Origin: Actinomycetes bacterium | Lineage (GTDB): Bacteria; Actinomycetota; Humimicrobiia; JAHJRV01 | Assembly: GCA_030640275.1 (NCBI GenBank) | Contig: DAOWJR010000018.1 | Span: 1-15,257, forward strand | Direction of reading: 5' to 3' | DNA: 15,257 bases | Shown here: positions 7,219 through 14,037 of the stretch, piece by piece | Position numbering within the stretch: position 1 is the first letter of the stretch | How the letters are laid out: every line of letters begins with the position of its first letter | Position numbers and translations under genes: made by a program | The notes under the pieces: model-generated | Told to the model about the DNA's origin: nothing | Database searches by the model: none | What the model saw: only the letters and a program-made list of their open reading frames with translations

Positions 7219-9438
7219 TTAACTACTAACGTATAGTTTAATTGGGGTTTCAAATCCAGGGAATTCGCCTTCTTTTGCTTCCTGATCAAATACTGTACCT
7301 TTTTTAACACCAGCTTTTTCAGTTTTGACAACTTCAATATTTTTATAACCCATCTCTTCTAATTTCCTGATAGCATCATCTCTTCTCATTCCAACAAAGC
7401 CTGGGAAAGGATTTATAGAATCAAAGAGATCATCCATTCTATCTGGCTCATCACCAATACGAAAGCTCTGCATCTTTATCAAATCAGGTGGACAGTTTGG
7501 TCCAGCTGGTAATCCTGACATTGTGCAAACAGTGACTGGAAATGTGGGATCACTGGGAAAGGTAAAATCTGTTACAGGTATATCTTTTAAAGCCTCCTGC
7601 ATAAAAGATTTCCAGATCATTGCTGGATATGTTCCACCCTGAACAAGTAATCCCCTTAATCTTTCCATTCTTATATTCTCTTCAGGATGTCCAACCCATA
7701 CAGCAGTTGACATGTCAGGTGTATAACCAACAAACCAGGCATCCCAGTGTTCTTGAGTAGTTCCGGTTTTTCCAGCAGCAGGTCTTCCAATATTTGCTCT
7801 TACTCCAGTACCTCTTTGAATTACCTGTTCTAATATCTTTGTTAGTCTATATGCATTGGCTTCTCTTAATACTCTAATTCCCTCTTCAGGTTCATGTTCA
7901 TATATAATCTGGTCATTTGGATCTAAGATCTTAGTTATTGCAACTGGCTTTATATATACTCCATTATTTGCTAAAGTTGCGAAAGCTGCAGACATATCAA
8001 GAGGAGATACACCCTGTCCGCCTAATGCAATAGATGGATAAGGTTCAAGTTTAGTAGTTATTCCCATATCCATAGCAGTACGTGCAACTTCTCCAGGTCC
8101 AACATCCATAATTAGTTGTGCATAAACCACATTTACCGACCTTATAATTCCCTCTAAAATTATCATCTTTGTTTCTTCAAATTCTGCTTTTCCATAATTT
8201 TCAACTTCCCAATCTGCAGCACCAGGATTCTCTAAAACTATAGGTCCATTTGGAGGATATGCTATATAAGGTGATATTCCATTTTCCAGTGCAGCGGCTA
8301 AAACAAATACTTTAAAGGTTGAGCCAGTTTGTCTATTTTTCTGAACAGCTATATTAAATTGACTCTTCTTAAAATCCTCACCCCCAACCATAGCTTTTAT
8401 ATAACCAGTTGCAGGCTCAACTGATATCAATGCTGCAGTAGGGTCATCTTCTTCATATAAATGTTCCTTTATAGCTTCCTCAGCTAATTTCTGCAAATTG
8501 TGATTAACAGTTGTATAGTCTTTTAAACCTCCGTTAAATGTTTTAGTAATACCATACTTTTCTATTAATATTTGTTTTACATAATCAATAAAAAATAGTG
8601 CAAAATCTCTTTCACGACGTTTTTGGGAAATAACTAATAGAGGTTTTTTTCTTGTTATTTCTAACTGAGTTTTGTTTATGTAATTAAGTTCATACATTTT
8701 ATTGAGAACACTATTTCTTCTTTCCAAAGCTTCTCGATAATTTGTATAAGGTGAATATCCCCCTGGATTTCTTGTTACCCCAGCTAAAAAAGCAGCTTCA
8801 TTTAAGTTCAAATATTTTGCACTTTTTCCAAAATAATTTTTAGCTGCAGCTTCAATACCATATGAACCTTCACCATAATAGACAGTGTTTAAAAAAAGCT
8901 CTAATATTTCATCTTTTGAGAATCTTTGTTCAAGCTGGTAGGCTAAGTATGCCTCCTTTAACTTATTCAAATAGGTTCTCTCCAGTGATATATATGAACA
9001 TCCTATATATGATTGTGTAATAGTACTACCACCTTCAACTATTTTTCCTTCAATTATATTCATCAATAAGGCTCTTATAATAGCTTTAATATCAAATCCT
9101 TGATGTTCATAAAATCTCTCATCCTCCCTTGCAATTGTTGCATTGATTACATATCGAGAAATTTCATTTAAAGGTACAATTTTTCTATCTTCCTCAGCAT
9201 GGAGATAAGTTAGAAGTGACCCATCTGAAGCATATACCTCAGTAGTCAGGGGCTGCTCCCGTGGAGTTAATTCATTTATGTCTGGGAGTTCTGTACCAAT
9301 TCTACCTATTATAAATATTGGAAAAAATAGTGAGAATATAATAAATATTGAAGCAATAAATAAAAAGAACCCCAATATTTTTATAATCTTTGTTCTTTTT
9401 TTTCTTTTCTTCTTATTTTTACTTCTCGCAATTGACAA
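7219..9438 (-). CDS. Class A penicillin-binding protein (PBP1A type) with C-terminal PASTA domain
   Basis: 739 residues: a basic cytoplasmic tail (1-18), one transmembrane helix (about 20-45), a GT51 transglycosylase domain with catalytic E105 in REDERFYEH and the GGSTITQ motif (136-142), then a transpeptidase domain with S373-T-F-K376, S434-V-N and K557-T-G-T. A C-terminal PASTA domain spans about 675-738. It polymerises lipid II into glycan strands and crosslinks them on the outer face of the membrane. The start codon is TTG (9436-9438), supported by AAGGAGA 6-7 nt upstream; no ATG upstream gives a better start. PASTA domains on class A PBPs are mainly seen in monoderm bacteria. It is convergent with the LCP gene and divergent from the RlpA-like gene, forming a wall-synthesis cluster. 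Confidence 0.95.
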   Translation of the reverse strand: MSIARSKNKKKRKKRTKIIKILGFFLFIASIFIIFSLFFPIFIIGRIGTELPDINELTPREQPLTTEVYASDGSLLTYLHAEEDRKIVPLNEISRYVINATIAREDERFYEHQGFDIKAIIRALLMNIIEGKIVEGGSTITQSYIGCSYISLERTYLNKLKEAYLAYQLEQRFSKDEILELFLNTVYYGEGSYGIEAAAKNYFGKSAKYLNLNEAAFLAGVTRNPGGYSPYTNYREALERRNSVLNKMYELNYINKTQLEITRKKPLLVISQKRRERDFALFFIDYVKQILIEKYGITKTFNGGLKDYTTVNHNLQKLAEEAIKEHLYEEDDPTAALISVEPATGYIKAMVGGEDFKKSQFNIAVQKNRQTGSTFKVFVLAAALENGISPYIAYPPNGPIVLENPGAADWEVENYGKAEFEETKMIILEGIIRSVNVVYAQLIMDVGPGEVARTAMDMGITTKLEPYPSIALGGQGVSPLDMSAAFATLANNGVYIKPVAITKILDPNDQIIYEHEPEEGIRVLREANAYRLTKILEQVIQRGTGVRANIGRPAAGKTGTTQEHWDAWFVGYTPDMSTAVWVGHPEENIRMERLRGLLVQGGTYPAMIWKSFMQEALKDIPVTDFTFPSDPTFPVTVCTMSGLPAGPNCPPDLIKMQSFRIGDEPDRMDDLFDSINPFPGFVGMRRDDAIRKLEEMGYKNIEVVKTEKAGVKKGTVFDQEAKEGEFPGFETPIKLYVSS

Positions 9439-9455
9439 ATAGTTCTCCTTTTTTA

Positions 9456-9477
9456 TATTTAGAAGATTTTCTAAATA
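9456..9477. promoter_or_regulatory. Perfect 9-bp inverted repeat upstream of PBP1A
   Basis: TATTTAGAA, 4 nt, TTCTAAATA. The dyad lies 18 nt upstream of the PBP1A TTG and just before its ribosome-binding site, so it could act as an operator or as a leader hairpin limiting translation. A lone half-site TATTTAGAA occurs again at 9708-9716. Confidence 0.35.
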
Positions 9478-9490
9478 ATTAATGTTTAAG

Positions 9491-9562
9491 TCAATAAGAA
9501 TTAGAAAAATTATAACTTATAGATTGATACTTTTGAAGATATCTTTTAAACTTCTTTTTCAT
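9491..9562 (-). CDS. Candidate 23-residue small protein or leader peptide before PBP1A
   Basis: A 24-codon frame (ATG 9562-9560, TGA 9493-9491) encodes a strongly basic peptide beginning MKKKFKRYLQKYQ and ending in a Ser/Asn/Tyr tail. It has an excellent ribosome-binding site, AAAGGAG (9575-9569), 6 nt before the ATG, better than many real genes here. Upstream on the same strand, TTTGC and GCAAA can pair next to this Shine-Dalgarno. No known small protein is recognised. It ends 52 nt before the PBP1A start, so it could be a leader ORF. A competing reading is that the promoter at 9509-9537 makes the PBP1A transcript start inside this ORF. Confidence 0.4.
   Translation of the reverse strand: MKKKFKRYLQKYQSISYNFSNSY
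9509..9537 (-). promoter_or_regulatory. Candidate sigma-70-type promoter for PBP1A
   Basis: On the minus strand, TTCAAA (9537-9532), a 17-nt spacer and a perfect TATAAT (9514-9509). Transcription would begin near 9502, giving a leader of about 63 nt that contains the inverted repeat 9456-9477. The -35 matches consensus at four of six positions. Confidence 0.4.
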
Positions 9563-9855
9563 TATATTCTCCTTTGCCAATTAGTTTAGCAAAACCGGAC
9601 GTTTCTAATCTGGTATTACATGCTTCTATGCAAAATTTGATTTTTTTTTAGTTTTATGTTATTTTATTATGGTTTGTTTTTAAAGCATATTTCAAAAATA
9701 AATAAAATATTTAGAAATAATAAAAAAATTTTTTATTTTCCTTAGCTTAATCTAGCAATAATTCCCTATTCTAATTTTAAATTTGGTTAGGTTTATTTAT
9801 TTTAAGAAGCAAAGTTGAAAGTAATAAATTTAAAAAAATGGAGGTAAAAATTAAT

Positions 9856-10635
9856 ATGGAATCGCACATAGAATCGCATATATATGCAGCATCTAAAACA
9901 GAATCGTATATATATGCAACATCTAAAACAACAATTTATTTATTTTTACAATTTTTTATCCTTCTTTTTTGTCTAACCTTAACCCTCAGTTTAACCCAAA
10001 ATAAAAACTATTCATTTTCAAGGCAAATTACCCCCAATGAAATCTCCAGTTCAAAATATAATAATTTATTGTCTGTTGATAATTATAAAAATGCATCTAT
10101 TAATAACTATCAAATATATAAAGAGGTAGACAGAATTGAGGGAAAAAATCACAATTTATATGTAGAAAAATACAATTACTATGTTGCGAATAATAATCTA
10201 TATTCAGAAATATATAATATAGACAATATAGAATTTAAAGAAACACTAGCTTATAAGGAAAAAAGTAACTCTATAAATAAAGAAAGAATTGCAGACAATG
10301 GAGTAGAAAATAGCTCAAATTTAAGAACTGCTCGCGCAAGCTGGTATGGACCAAGATTCTATGGTAAAAGAACAGCTAATGGTGAGCTTTTTACTAAAAG
10401 TATTATTTCATTTGCTCATAAAAGTTTCCCATTTGGGACGAAGGTTAAGTTCTATTACAATAGTAAAATAGTTATCGCGCATTGCAATGATAGAGGTCCA
10501 TATAAAAATAGAGCAGAGTTTGATCTTTCATATAAAACAGCAGAAATATTAGGATTTAGTGGTGTTAAATCAATAAAATATGAAATATTAGATGACTCAA
10601 ATAATCAAAATAAAACATCTTTTGCCGATTTATAA
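9856..10635 (+). CDS. RlpA-like double-psi beta-barrel protein, membrane-anchored
   Basis: 259 residues from ATG 9856, preferred because GGAGGT (9840-9845) precedes it by 11 nt; an in-frame ATG at 9838 adds six residues but has no ribosome-binding site and contains the GGAGG itself. Residues about 26-47 are a transmembrane or signal-anchor segment (IYLFLQFFILLF). A long Asn/Tyr/Lys-rich spacer with no recognised domain spans about 50-155. Residues about 160-246 form the RlpA DPBB domain: ARASWYGPRFYG, RTANGE, FAHKSFPFGTKV, NDRGPY and FDLSYKTAEILG. RlpA proteins act on peptidoglycan as lytic transglycosylases in some bacteria; the catalytic-type Glu/Asp positions appear present (TANGE, FDLS). 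There is no lipobox and no SPOR domain. It is divergent from PBP1A, fitting wall remodelling. Confidence 0.8.
   Translation: MESHIESHIYAASKTESYIYATSKTTIYLFLQFFILLFCLTLTLSLTQNKNYSFSRQITPNEISSSKYNNLLSVDNYKNASINNYQIYKEVDRIEGKNHNLYVEKYNYYVANNNLYSEIYNIDNIEFKETLAYKEKSNSINKERIADNGVENSSNLRTARASWYGPRFYGKRTANGELFTKSIISFAHKSFPFGTKVKFYYNSKIVIAHCNDRGPYKNRAEFDLSYKTAEILGFSGVKSIKYEILDDSNNQNKTSFADL
9859..9930 (+). repeat. 30-bp tandem duplication (with partial third copy) at the start of the RlpA-like gene
   Basis: 9871-9900 and 9901-9930 are tandem 30-bp copies differing at two positions; both begin GAATCG and end ATCTAAAACA. A partial copy GAATCGCACATA precedes them at 9859-9870. Being a multiple of three, the unit keeps frame and encodes ESHIYAASKT / ESYIYATSKT before the membrane segment. 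Recent duplication or slippage is inferred. Confidence 0.85.
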
Positions 10636-10703
10636 TTATAAAAGATTAGAAATCTTACCATTTCTGTTTAAAAAAATGTGATATAACACTTTATTGGAAG
10701 AGA

Positions 10704-10712
10704 TGATATAAT
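10704..10712 (+). promoter_or_regulatory. Perfect extended -10 element just upstream of the AP-superfamily gene
   Basis: TGATATAAT matches the extended -10 consensus TGnTATAAT. Transcription would begin about 6-8 nt after 10712, that is at or within a base or two of the ATG at 10721. There is no clear -35 (expected near 10684-10689) and no Shine-Dalgarno next to the ATG, so a leaderless mRNA is possible. Confidence 0.45.
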
Positions 10713-10720
10713 CTTTTATT

Positions 10721-12052
10721 ATGAAAGCAAAAACACTTGTCATTTTATTAGATGGGGTATCAAGTAAAGACTTTTTTAAATTCTATAATTCGGGTGAATT
10801 ACCAAATATAAAATCATTTTTTGATGGTGGCTTTGTAATAAAAAATTTAGTATCAACATTTCCTTCAGAATCACAAACATGCTATCCCCTTATATTTTAT
10901 GGCATAAAACTTTCAGAGATAGAAGAAATTGCTCAGATGTGGTATGACAGAAAAAAACAGCAATTCATATATTTGTGGGATTTCTTACCCATTTTTCGCT
11001 TATTTATGAAAAAAGAAAAACATACAAGTGTTTTTAAAGGTCATGGAAAAGCTATAACAGTTGGATTAAAAGAGACAAAAGATGCTGGAGCTTATATACC
11101 CCCATTTTATGTAATATGTGGTTTATCTTTATCAAGATTAGGAATTTTAGTTGACACAGCAGTTATTAAGAACACACCATATCTCTTTAATCGTTACAAC
11201 AGTATAATATTTTCAATTTTTTCCTGTGATCACTTACTACATAGTTATGGATTTAAAGGTCTTTTAACATCACTAAAAAATCTTGATAAAAATTTAGGTT
11301 ATATAATCAACAACAAAAAATTAAAAGATAAATTAAATATATTTATTTTCTCAGATCATGGTAACTCTCCATTAAAAGGTAAATTTGAAATACAAAAAGT
11401 CTTAAAAGAAAATGGATATCATCTTACAAGATATTTAAATGAAAAAAAGGATGTAGCATTAGTAAGCAACTTGTTAAATTATGCATTTTTATATACAAAG
11501 GATAATCCAGAGAATATCTTAAAAATATTTAGCACATATCACCAGGTAGGTGTTGTTGCATATAAAAATAAAAAAGATAATTCAATAATTATTTCAAATA
11601 CTAATGGAAGAGCAAAAATATTTAAAGATAATGAAAAAATTTGCTACAAGACTGAAAATGGAGACCCTTTAGAATATAAAAACTACTGTAAAGAAGAAAA
11701 TTTCACTGATATAAGATTAACGAAAGATGAGTGGATTGAAAAAACTTTAGACAGTAGATTTCCTTATGCAGTAGTAAGACTTTATGAAGTATTTGAAAAT
11801 AAAAATTGTGGTGATATTGCAATTAGCTTTGATAATGGTTATTGCCCTAATTTTTCATTCACATTTAACGGAAGATTAAAATTCACATCAAAATGGCCAA
11901 CATTTTTATATAATCATGGAGGTTTAGAAAGAGATCAGATTTTAAGCTTTCTTATTGCAAATGGAGAAAATATAAAAAGCAAAAAATTAAAATTTGCAAA
12001 ATTAGAAGACTTATACTCTATTTTTAAAAACTATTTCGAGGATATTAGATAG
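10721..12052 (+). CDS. Alkaline-phosphatase-superfamily phosphodiesterase/nucleotide pyrophosphatase-like protein
   Basis: 443 residues. The two-metal site of the superfamily is traceable: D11 in VILLDGVS, the nucleophile position in STFPSESQT (S49 where relatives have Thr), D170 and H174 in CDHLLHSYG, D212 and H213 in SDHGN, and H399 in YNHGG. The order and spacing fit the type I phosphodiesterase/nucleotide pyrophosphatase branch. Residues about 235-380 are an insertion-like region with no recognised motif. It hydrolyses phosphate mono- or diesters; the substrate cannot be told, but the location beside wall genes would allow a lipid-phosphate or envelope substrate. There is no signal peptide or clear membrane helix, so it is probably cytoplasmic. 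No Shine-Dalgarno is visible; an extended -10 sits 8 nt before the ATG. Confidence 0.75.
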   Translation: MKAKTLVILLDGVSSKDFFKFYNSGELPNIKSFFDGGFVIKNLVSTFPSESQTCYPLIFYGIKLSEIEEIAQMWYDRKKQQFIYLWDFLPIFRLFMKKEKHTSVFKGHGKAITVGLKETKDAGAYIPPFYVICGLSLSRLGILVDTAVIKNTPYLFNRYNSIIFSIFSCDHLLHSYGFKGLLTSLKNLDKNLGYIINNKKLKDKLNIFIFSDHGNSPLKGKFEIQKVLKENGYHLTRYLNEKKDVALVSNLLNYAFLYTKDNPENILKIFSTYHQVGVVAYKNKKDNSIIISNTNGRAKIFKDNEKICYKTENGDPLEYKNYCKEENFTDIRLTKDEWIEKTLDSRFPYAVVRLYEVFENKNCGDIAISFDNGYCPNFSFTFNGRLKFTSKWPTFLYNHGGLERDQILSFLIANGENIKSKKLKFAKLEDLYSIFKNYFEDIR

Positions 12053-12100
12053 GATAAAATTTCATCAAGAGCATATAAAAGCAGTACATGTAAATGAAGA

Positions 12101-12130
12101 TAAGTTATTTTAAAAGCATTAAACAACTTA
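12101..12130. terminator. Weak hairpin between convergent genes
   Basis: TAAGTTATTT and AAACAACTTA pair over ten positions with one A-C mismatch around a 10-nt loop, between the ends of the AP-superfamily gene and the convergent minus-strand gene. It lacks GC pairs and a proper T-tract on either strand, so termination here is only a possibility. Confidence 0.2.
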
Positions 12131-12394
12131 AATTTCTTCAGAAGGCTCCATCACCTTATAAACAATATCACCATCTCGAACTTTCTCATCAACTATGATG
12201 CCTATTGAATCTCCCTTTTTAGCTTTATCAACCTTTACATGCTCTATCTCTATTGACTCCACTTTCTGAGTCAAGTTTGTGGTGTGACCCATTATATGAA
12301 TCATGTCTCCAACTTCTAAAGTATCTGTAAGTTCTATAGCACCAACACTTATCCTAGCAAAATAGTGACTTACAACTCCAATCTCTTTTTCCAT
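12128..12394 (-). CDS. Small translation-elongation-factor-like (EF-Tu domain 2-like) protein
   Basis: 88 residues forming a single predicted beta barrel like domain 2 of translation GTPases: MEKEIGVVSHYFARISVGAIEL, LEVGDMIHIMGHTT, SIEIEHVKVDKAKKGDSIGI and VRDGDIVYKV. No GTPase domain is present, and none was expected: stand-alone proteins of this kind occur in many anaerobic bacteria and are annotated translation elongation factor-like. Their role is unknown; in translation factors this barrel contacts tRNA or ribosomal RNA. A GGGGG tract 5-6 nt before the ATG supplies the ribosome-binding site. The gene is monocistronic on the minus strand, with the initiator tRNA divergent on the other side 260 nt away. 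Confidence 0.75.
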   Translation of the reverse strand: MEKEIGVVSHYFARISVGAIELTDTLEVGDMIHIMGHTTNLTQKVESIEIEHVKVDKAKKGDSIGIIVDEKVRDGDIVYKVMEPSEEI

Positions 12395-12470
12395 TTATCC
12401 CCCTTTATACCAAATAAATTTATGAATTAAGAAATAGGATAAAAAATAAAATAATTAATTTAAAAGTAAT

Positions 12471-12485
12471 ATAGTTTTAAACTAT
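12471..12485. promoter_or_regulatory. 15-bp perfect palindrome in the EF-like/tRNA gap
   Basis: ATAGTTT-T-AAACTAT lies 77 nt upstream of the EF-like gene start. It could be a protein-binding site, but AT-only palindromes are expected by chance fairly often at this base composition. Confidence 0.2.
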
Positions 12486-12586
12486 TAATTAAAAGATACC
12501 AAATTGTAGATATTAGTATCATATAATTACGAATATTATTATTACACATTATATAAAAAATACAAAATATTTAATCTATTTTTTTA

Positions 12587-12615
12587 TTGTTTACAATCTT
12601 TTAATATATTATAAT
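12587..12615 (+). promoter_or_regulatory. Candidate promoter of the initiator tRNA gene
   Basis: TTGTTT (12587-12592), a 17-nt spacer and a perfect TATAAT (12610-12615). Transcription would start near 12622, giving a precursor with about 33 nt of 5' leader before the tRNA. The -35 is weak beyond TTG. Confidence 0.4.
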
Positions 12616-12654
12616 AATAACTGGAAAATTTAAAATCTTATGATATTATAACAA

Positions 12655-12731
<77 letters not shown>

Positions 12732-12740
12732 TTATTTATA

Positions 12741-12789
12741 AGGGCTTATGTAGTTATTTGTATATAAAACCATAAGCCTTTTTATTTTT
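12741..12789 (+). terminator. Rho-independent terminator after the initiator tRNA
   Basis: GGCTTATG (12743-12750) pairs perfectly with CATAAGCC (12771-12778), followed by a T-rich tract (TTTTTATTTTT). The loop is 20 nt, in which TTAT and ATAA may pair further. It directly follows the tRNA. Confidence 0.8.
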
Positions 12790-12815
12790 ATAAAGTGCTA
12801 TGTATAGAATATAAT
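12787..12815 (+). promoter_or_regulatory. Candidate promoter for the LMW phosphatase gene
   Basis: TTTATA (12787-12792), a 17-nt spacer and TATAAT (12810-12815), immediately after the tRNA terminator. The predicted start near 12822 leaves a leader of about 47 nt before the ATG at 12869. Confidence 0.35.
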
Positions 12816-12868
12816 ATTTAAAATGAAAAATTATAGAAAGAAATTAAAAGAGCAATAATTTTAGAATT

Positions 12869-13333
12869 ATGGGAAGCAAAAATAACAAAAATAAAGATGA
12901 TAAACACAAATTAAAAATTCTCTTTGTATGCTACGGTAATAAATGTAGAAGCCCTATGGCTGAAGGCATTGCAAAGAAGATGTTAAAAGGAAAAGCATAT
13001 GTTGAAAGTGCTGGTATTGCTGCTTGGGGAAGCAATGCTTCAGGAGAAGCTATAGAGGTTATGAAAAATGAATTTGATATTGATATCTCTGATCATAATC
13101 CAACAGATATAACAGACCTATCACTTAATAACTTCGATTATATAGTAACTATGGATTCTTATATAGATACCTATATTAAGAAATATATTAAAAAGTATTA
13201 TCAAATTGAATCAAATAAAATTATCTCATGGAATATAATTGACCCATATGGGGGAAGTATTAATGACTATGGAAAATGTGCTAACACACTTCAAAACCAC
13301 ATCCAAAATCTTCTAACTGAAATTATAAAATAA
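12869..13333 (+). CDS. Low-molecular-weight protein tyrosine phosphatase / arsenate-reductase-like phosphatase
   Basis: 154 residues. After a hydrophilic lysine/asparagine-rich tail (1-15), KILFVCYGNKCRSPMAEG carries the P-loop C21-x5-R27-S. The general-acid loop is D125-P in IIDPYGGS. Both are diagnostic of the LMW-PTP fold. The enzyme removes phosphate from tyrosine or similar phosphoesters through a cysteinyl-phosphate intermediate; partners in bacteria are often polysaccharide-synthesis tyrosine kinases or arginine kinases. None is encoded here, so the substrate is open. Arsenate reductases share this fold, but I do not see their extra conserved redox cysteines, so phosphatase is the better call. 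The Shine-Dalgarno is poor (AAAAGAG about 17 nt upstream), so the exact start is uncertain and may lie inside the charged tail. Confidence 0.85.
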   Translation: MGSKNNKNKDDKHKLKILFVCYGNKCRSPMAEGIAKKMLKGKAYVESAGIAAWGSNASGEAIEVMKNEFDIDISDHNPTDITDLSLNNFDYIVTMDSYIDTYIKKYIKKYYQIESNKIISWNIIDPYGGSINDYGKCANTLQNHIQNLLTEIIK

Positions 13334-13384
13334 GCTTTTAATCAAATTTTATATCACAATTTTTTCTGATAAAATAATCTTTAA

Positions 13385-13713
13385 CTTATTATTTTTATTT
13401 GGCATACAACCGTTACACTTTATGCTTTTCCTATAGAAGAAATTGAGGAAATTGATATTGATAAAGAGTGGAAAGAGCTGAAAAAAGGTTGACAGAAGGG
13501 TTGGTAGAAGGGTTGGTAGAAAATCAGAAAAAAATCTTAACACTCGTCAGGGAGAATCCTTATGTATCTAAAAGGGAAATGTCTGAAAGCATAGGAATTA
13601 GTACTACTGCTATAGATAAAAATATCACGTCTTTAAAGAAAAAAGGTCTTTTAAAAAGAATTGGTCCTGCCAAGGGTGGATACTGGGAGATTGTGGAGGT
13701 GATTGAAGAATGA
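13385..13713 (+). pseudogene. Frameshifted C-terminal remnant of a winged-helix protein (AlbA_2/AAA_4-type ATP-binding protein likely)
   Basis: Two frames join into one protein-like reading. The first (13385-13492) ends VTLYAFPIEEIEEIDIDKEW then KELKKG and a TGA; the second continues in the next frame as LTEGLVEGLVENQKKI to the TGA at 13711-13713. A single lost base near 13490 would restore continuity. The C-terminal part contains a winged helix-turn-helix (NPYVSKREMSESIGIS, then KNITSLKKKGLLKRIG and KGGYWEIVE), typical of the end of AlbA_2-domain ATP-binding proteins often encoded next to type I restriction genes. The GTG at 13468 is unlikely to be a true start. A 12-bp tandem repeat (AGAAGGGTTGGT twice) encodes EGLVEGLV. 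Its stop overlaps the start of the S-subunit fragment (ATGA). Confidence 0.6.
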
Positions 13714-13868
13714 TAAAAACAAAATCCAGACAAATAAAGATCGGAGAAATCCCAGAAGATTGGGAAGTTGTAAAATTATCAGATATAGGAGAAATTATTA
13801 CTGAAACAACACCTTCAACAAAAGTTTAAGAATATTAGGGGGAAGGTTATCCATTTGTCAGTGGCTAA
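13710..13868 (+). pseudogene. N-terminal remnant of a type I restriction-modification specificity subunit (HsdS)
   Basis: From ATG 13710 the frame encodes IGEIPEDWEVVKLSDIGEII then TETTPSTKV and stops at TAA (13827-13829). Reading through, the same frame gives E-Y-stop-GEGYPFVSG before another TAA. S subunits commonly read TTPSTKNPEYWGGEYPFVSP here, so the TAG at 13836-13838 stands where Trp is expected and the gene has been killed by nonsense changes. Further debris (KEVN, then DFKISVPFK in other frames) runs to about 13913. HsdS sets the DNA sequence recognised by type I enzymes. No HsdM or HsdR is visible, so the system is not functional from this window. Only 160 nt or so of an approximately 1.2-kb gene survives. 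Confidence 0.8.
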
Positions 13869-14037
13869 AGAAGTTAATTAGACTTTAAGATATCTGTGCC
13901 TTTTAAAATTCTTAAATTTTAAATACTATTTTTTCTGATAAAATTGTTTTTACCTTATTTATTTTTTTAAAAAACCAAAATTAATAAAAATGATAATACT
14001 ATGGAAAGCTAAATAGTTGAAAAAAGAGAGGATAGAC

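Larger units (their letters stand above)
9439..9855. other. Divergent intergenic region between PBP1A and the RlpA-like gene
   Basis: About 400 nt serving genes on both strands. On the minus side it holds the PBP1A ribosome-binding site, a dyad (9456-9477), a promoter candidate (9509-9537) and a well-led short ORF (9491-9562). On the plus side it is very AT-rich from 9650 onward, with a long A/T palindrome around 9718-9738; I could not identify a convincing plus-strand promoter. No known riboswitch class was recognised, and the ydaO/yuaA c-di-AMP motif sometimes found before RlpA genes was looked for and not seen. Confidence 0.5.
13359..13944 (+). repeat. 17-bp direct repeats flanking decayed restriction-system genes
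   Basis: ATTTTTTCTGATAAAAT occurs identically at 13359-13375 and 13928-13944. Similarity continues imperfectly for about 25 nt beyond each copy (both running into CTTATT and T-rich sequence). The repeats enclose the two pseudogene fragments exactly, with no coding sequence of other genes in between, suggesting an insertion, deletion or recombination boundary. Confidence 0.6.

Noticed and set aside
9579..9650. Riboswitch (c-di-AMP or c-di-GMP type) before the RlpA-like gene
   Set aside because: There is a small stem (ACCGGA/TCTGGT), but none of the conserved core sequences of these classes were found.
9718..9738. Terminator at the A/T palindrome AAAAAAATTTTTT
   Set aside because: The stem is only A-T pairs and sits upstream of a gene start rather than after a gene, so it is more likely plain AT-rich DNA.
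13468..13713. Intact 81-residue winged-helix gene with GTG start
   Set aside because: Its start has no ribosome-binding site, and the protein-like sequence continues upstream in another frame, so a frameshifted remnant explains it better.
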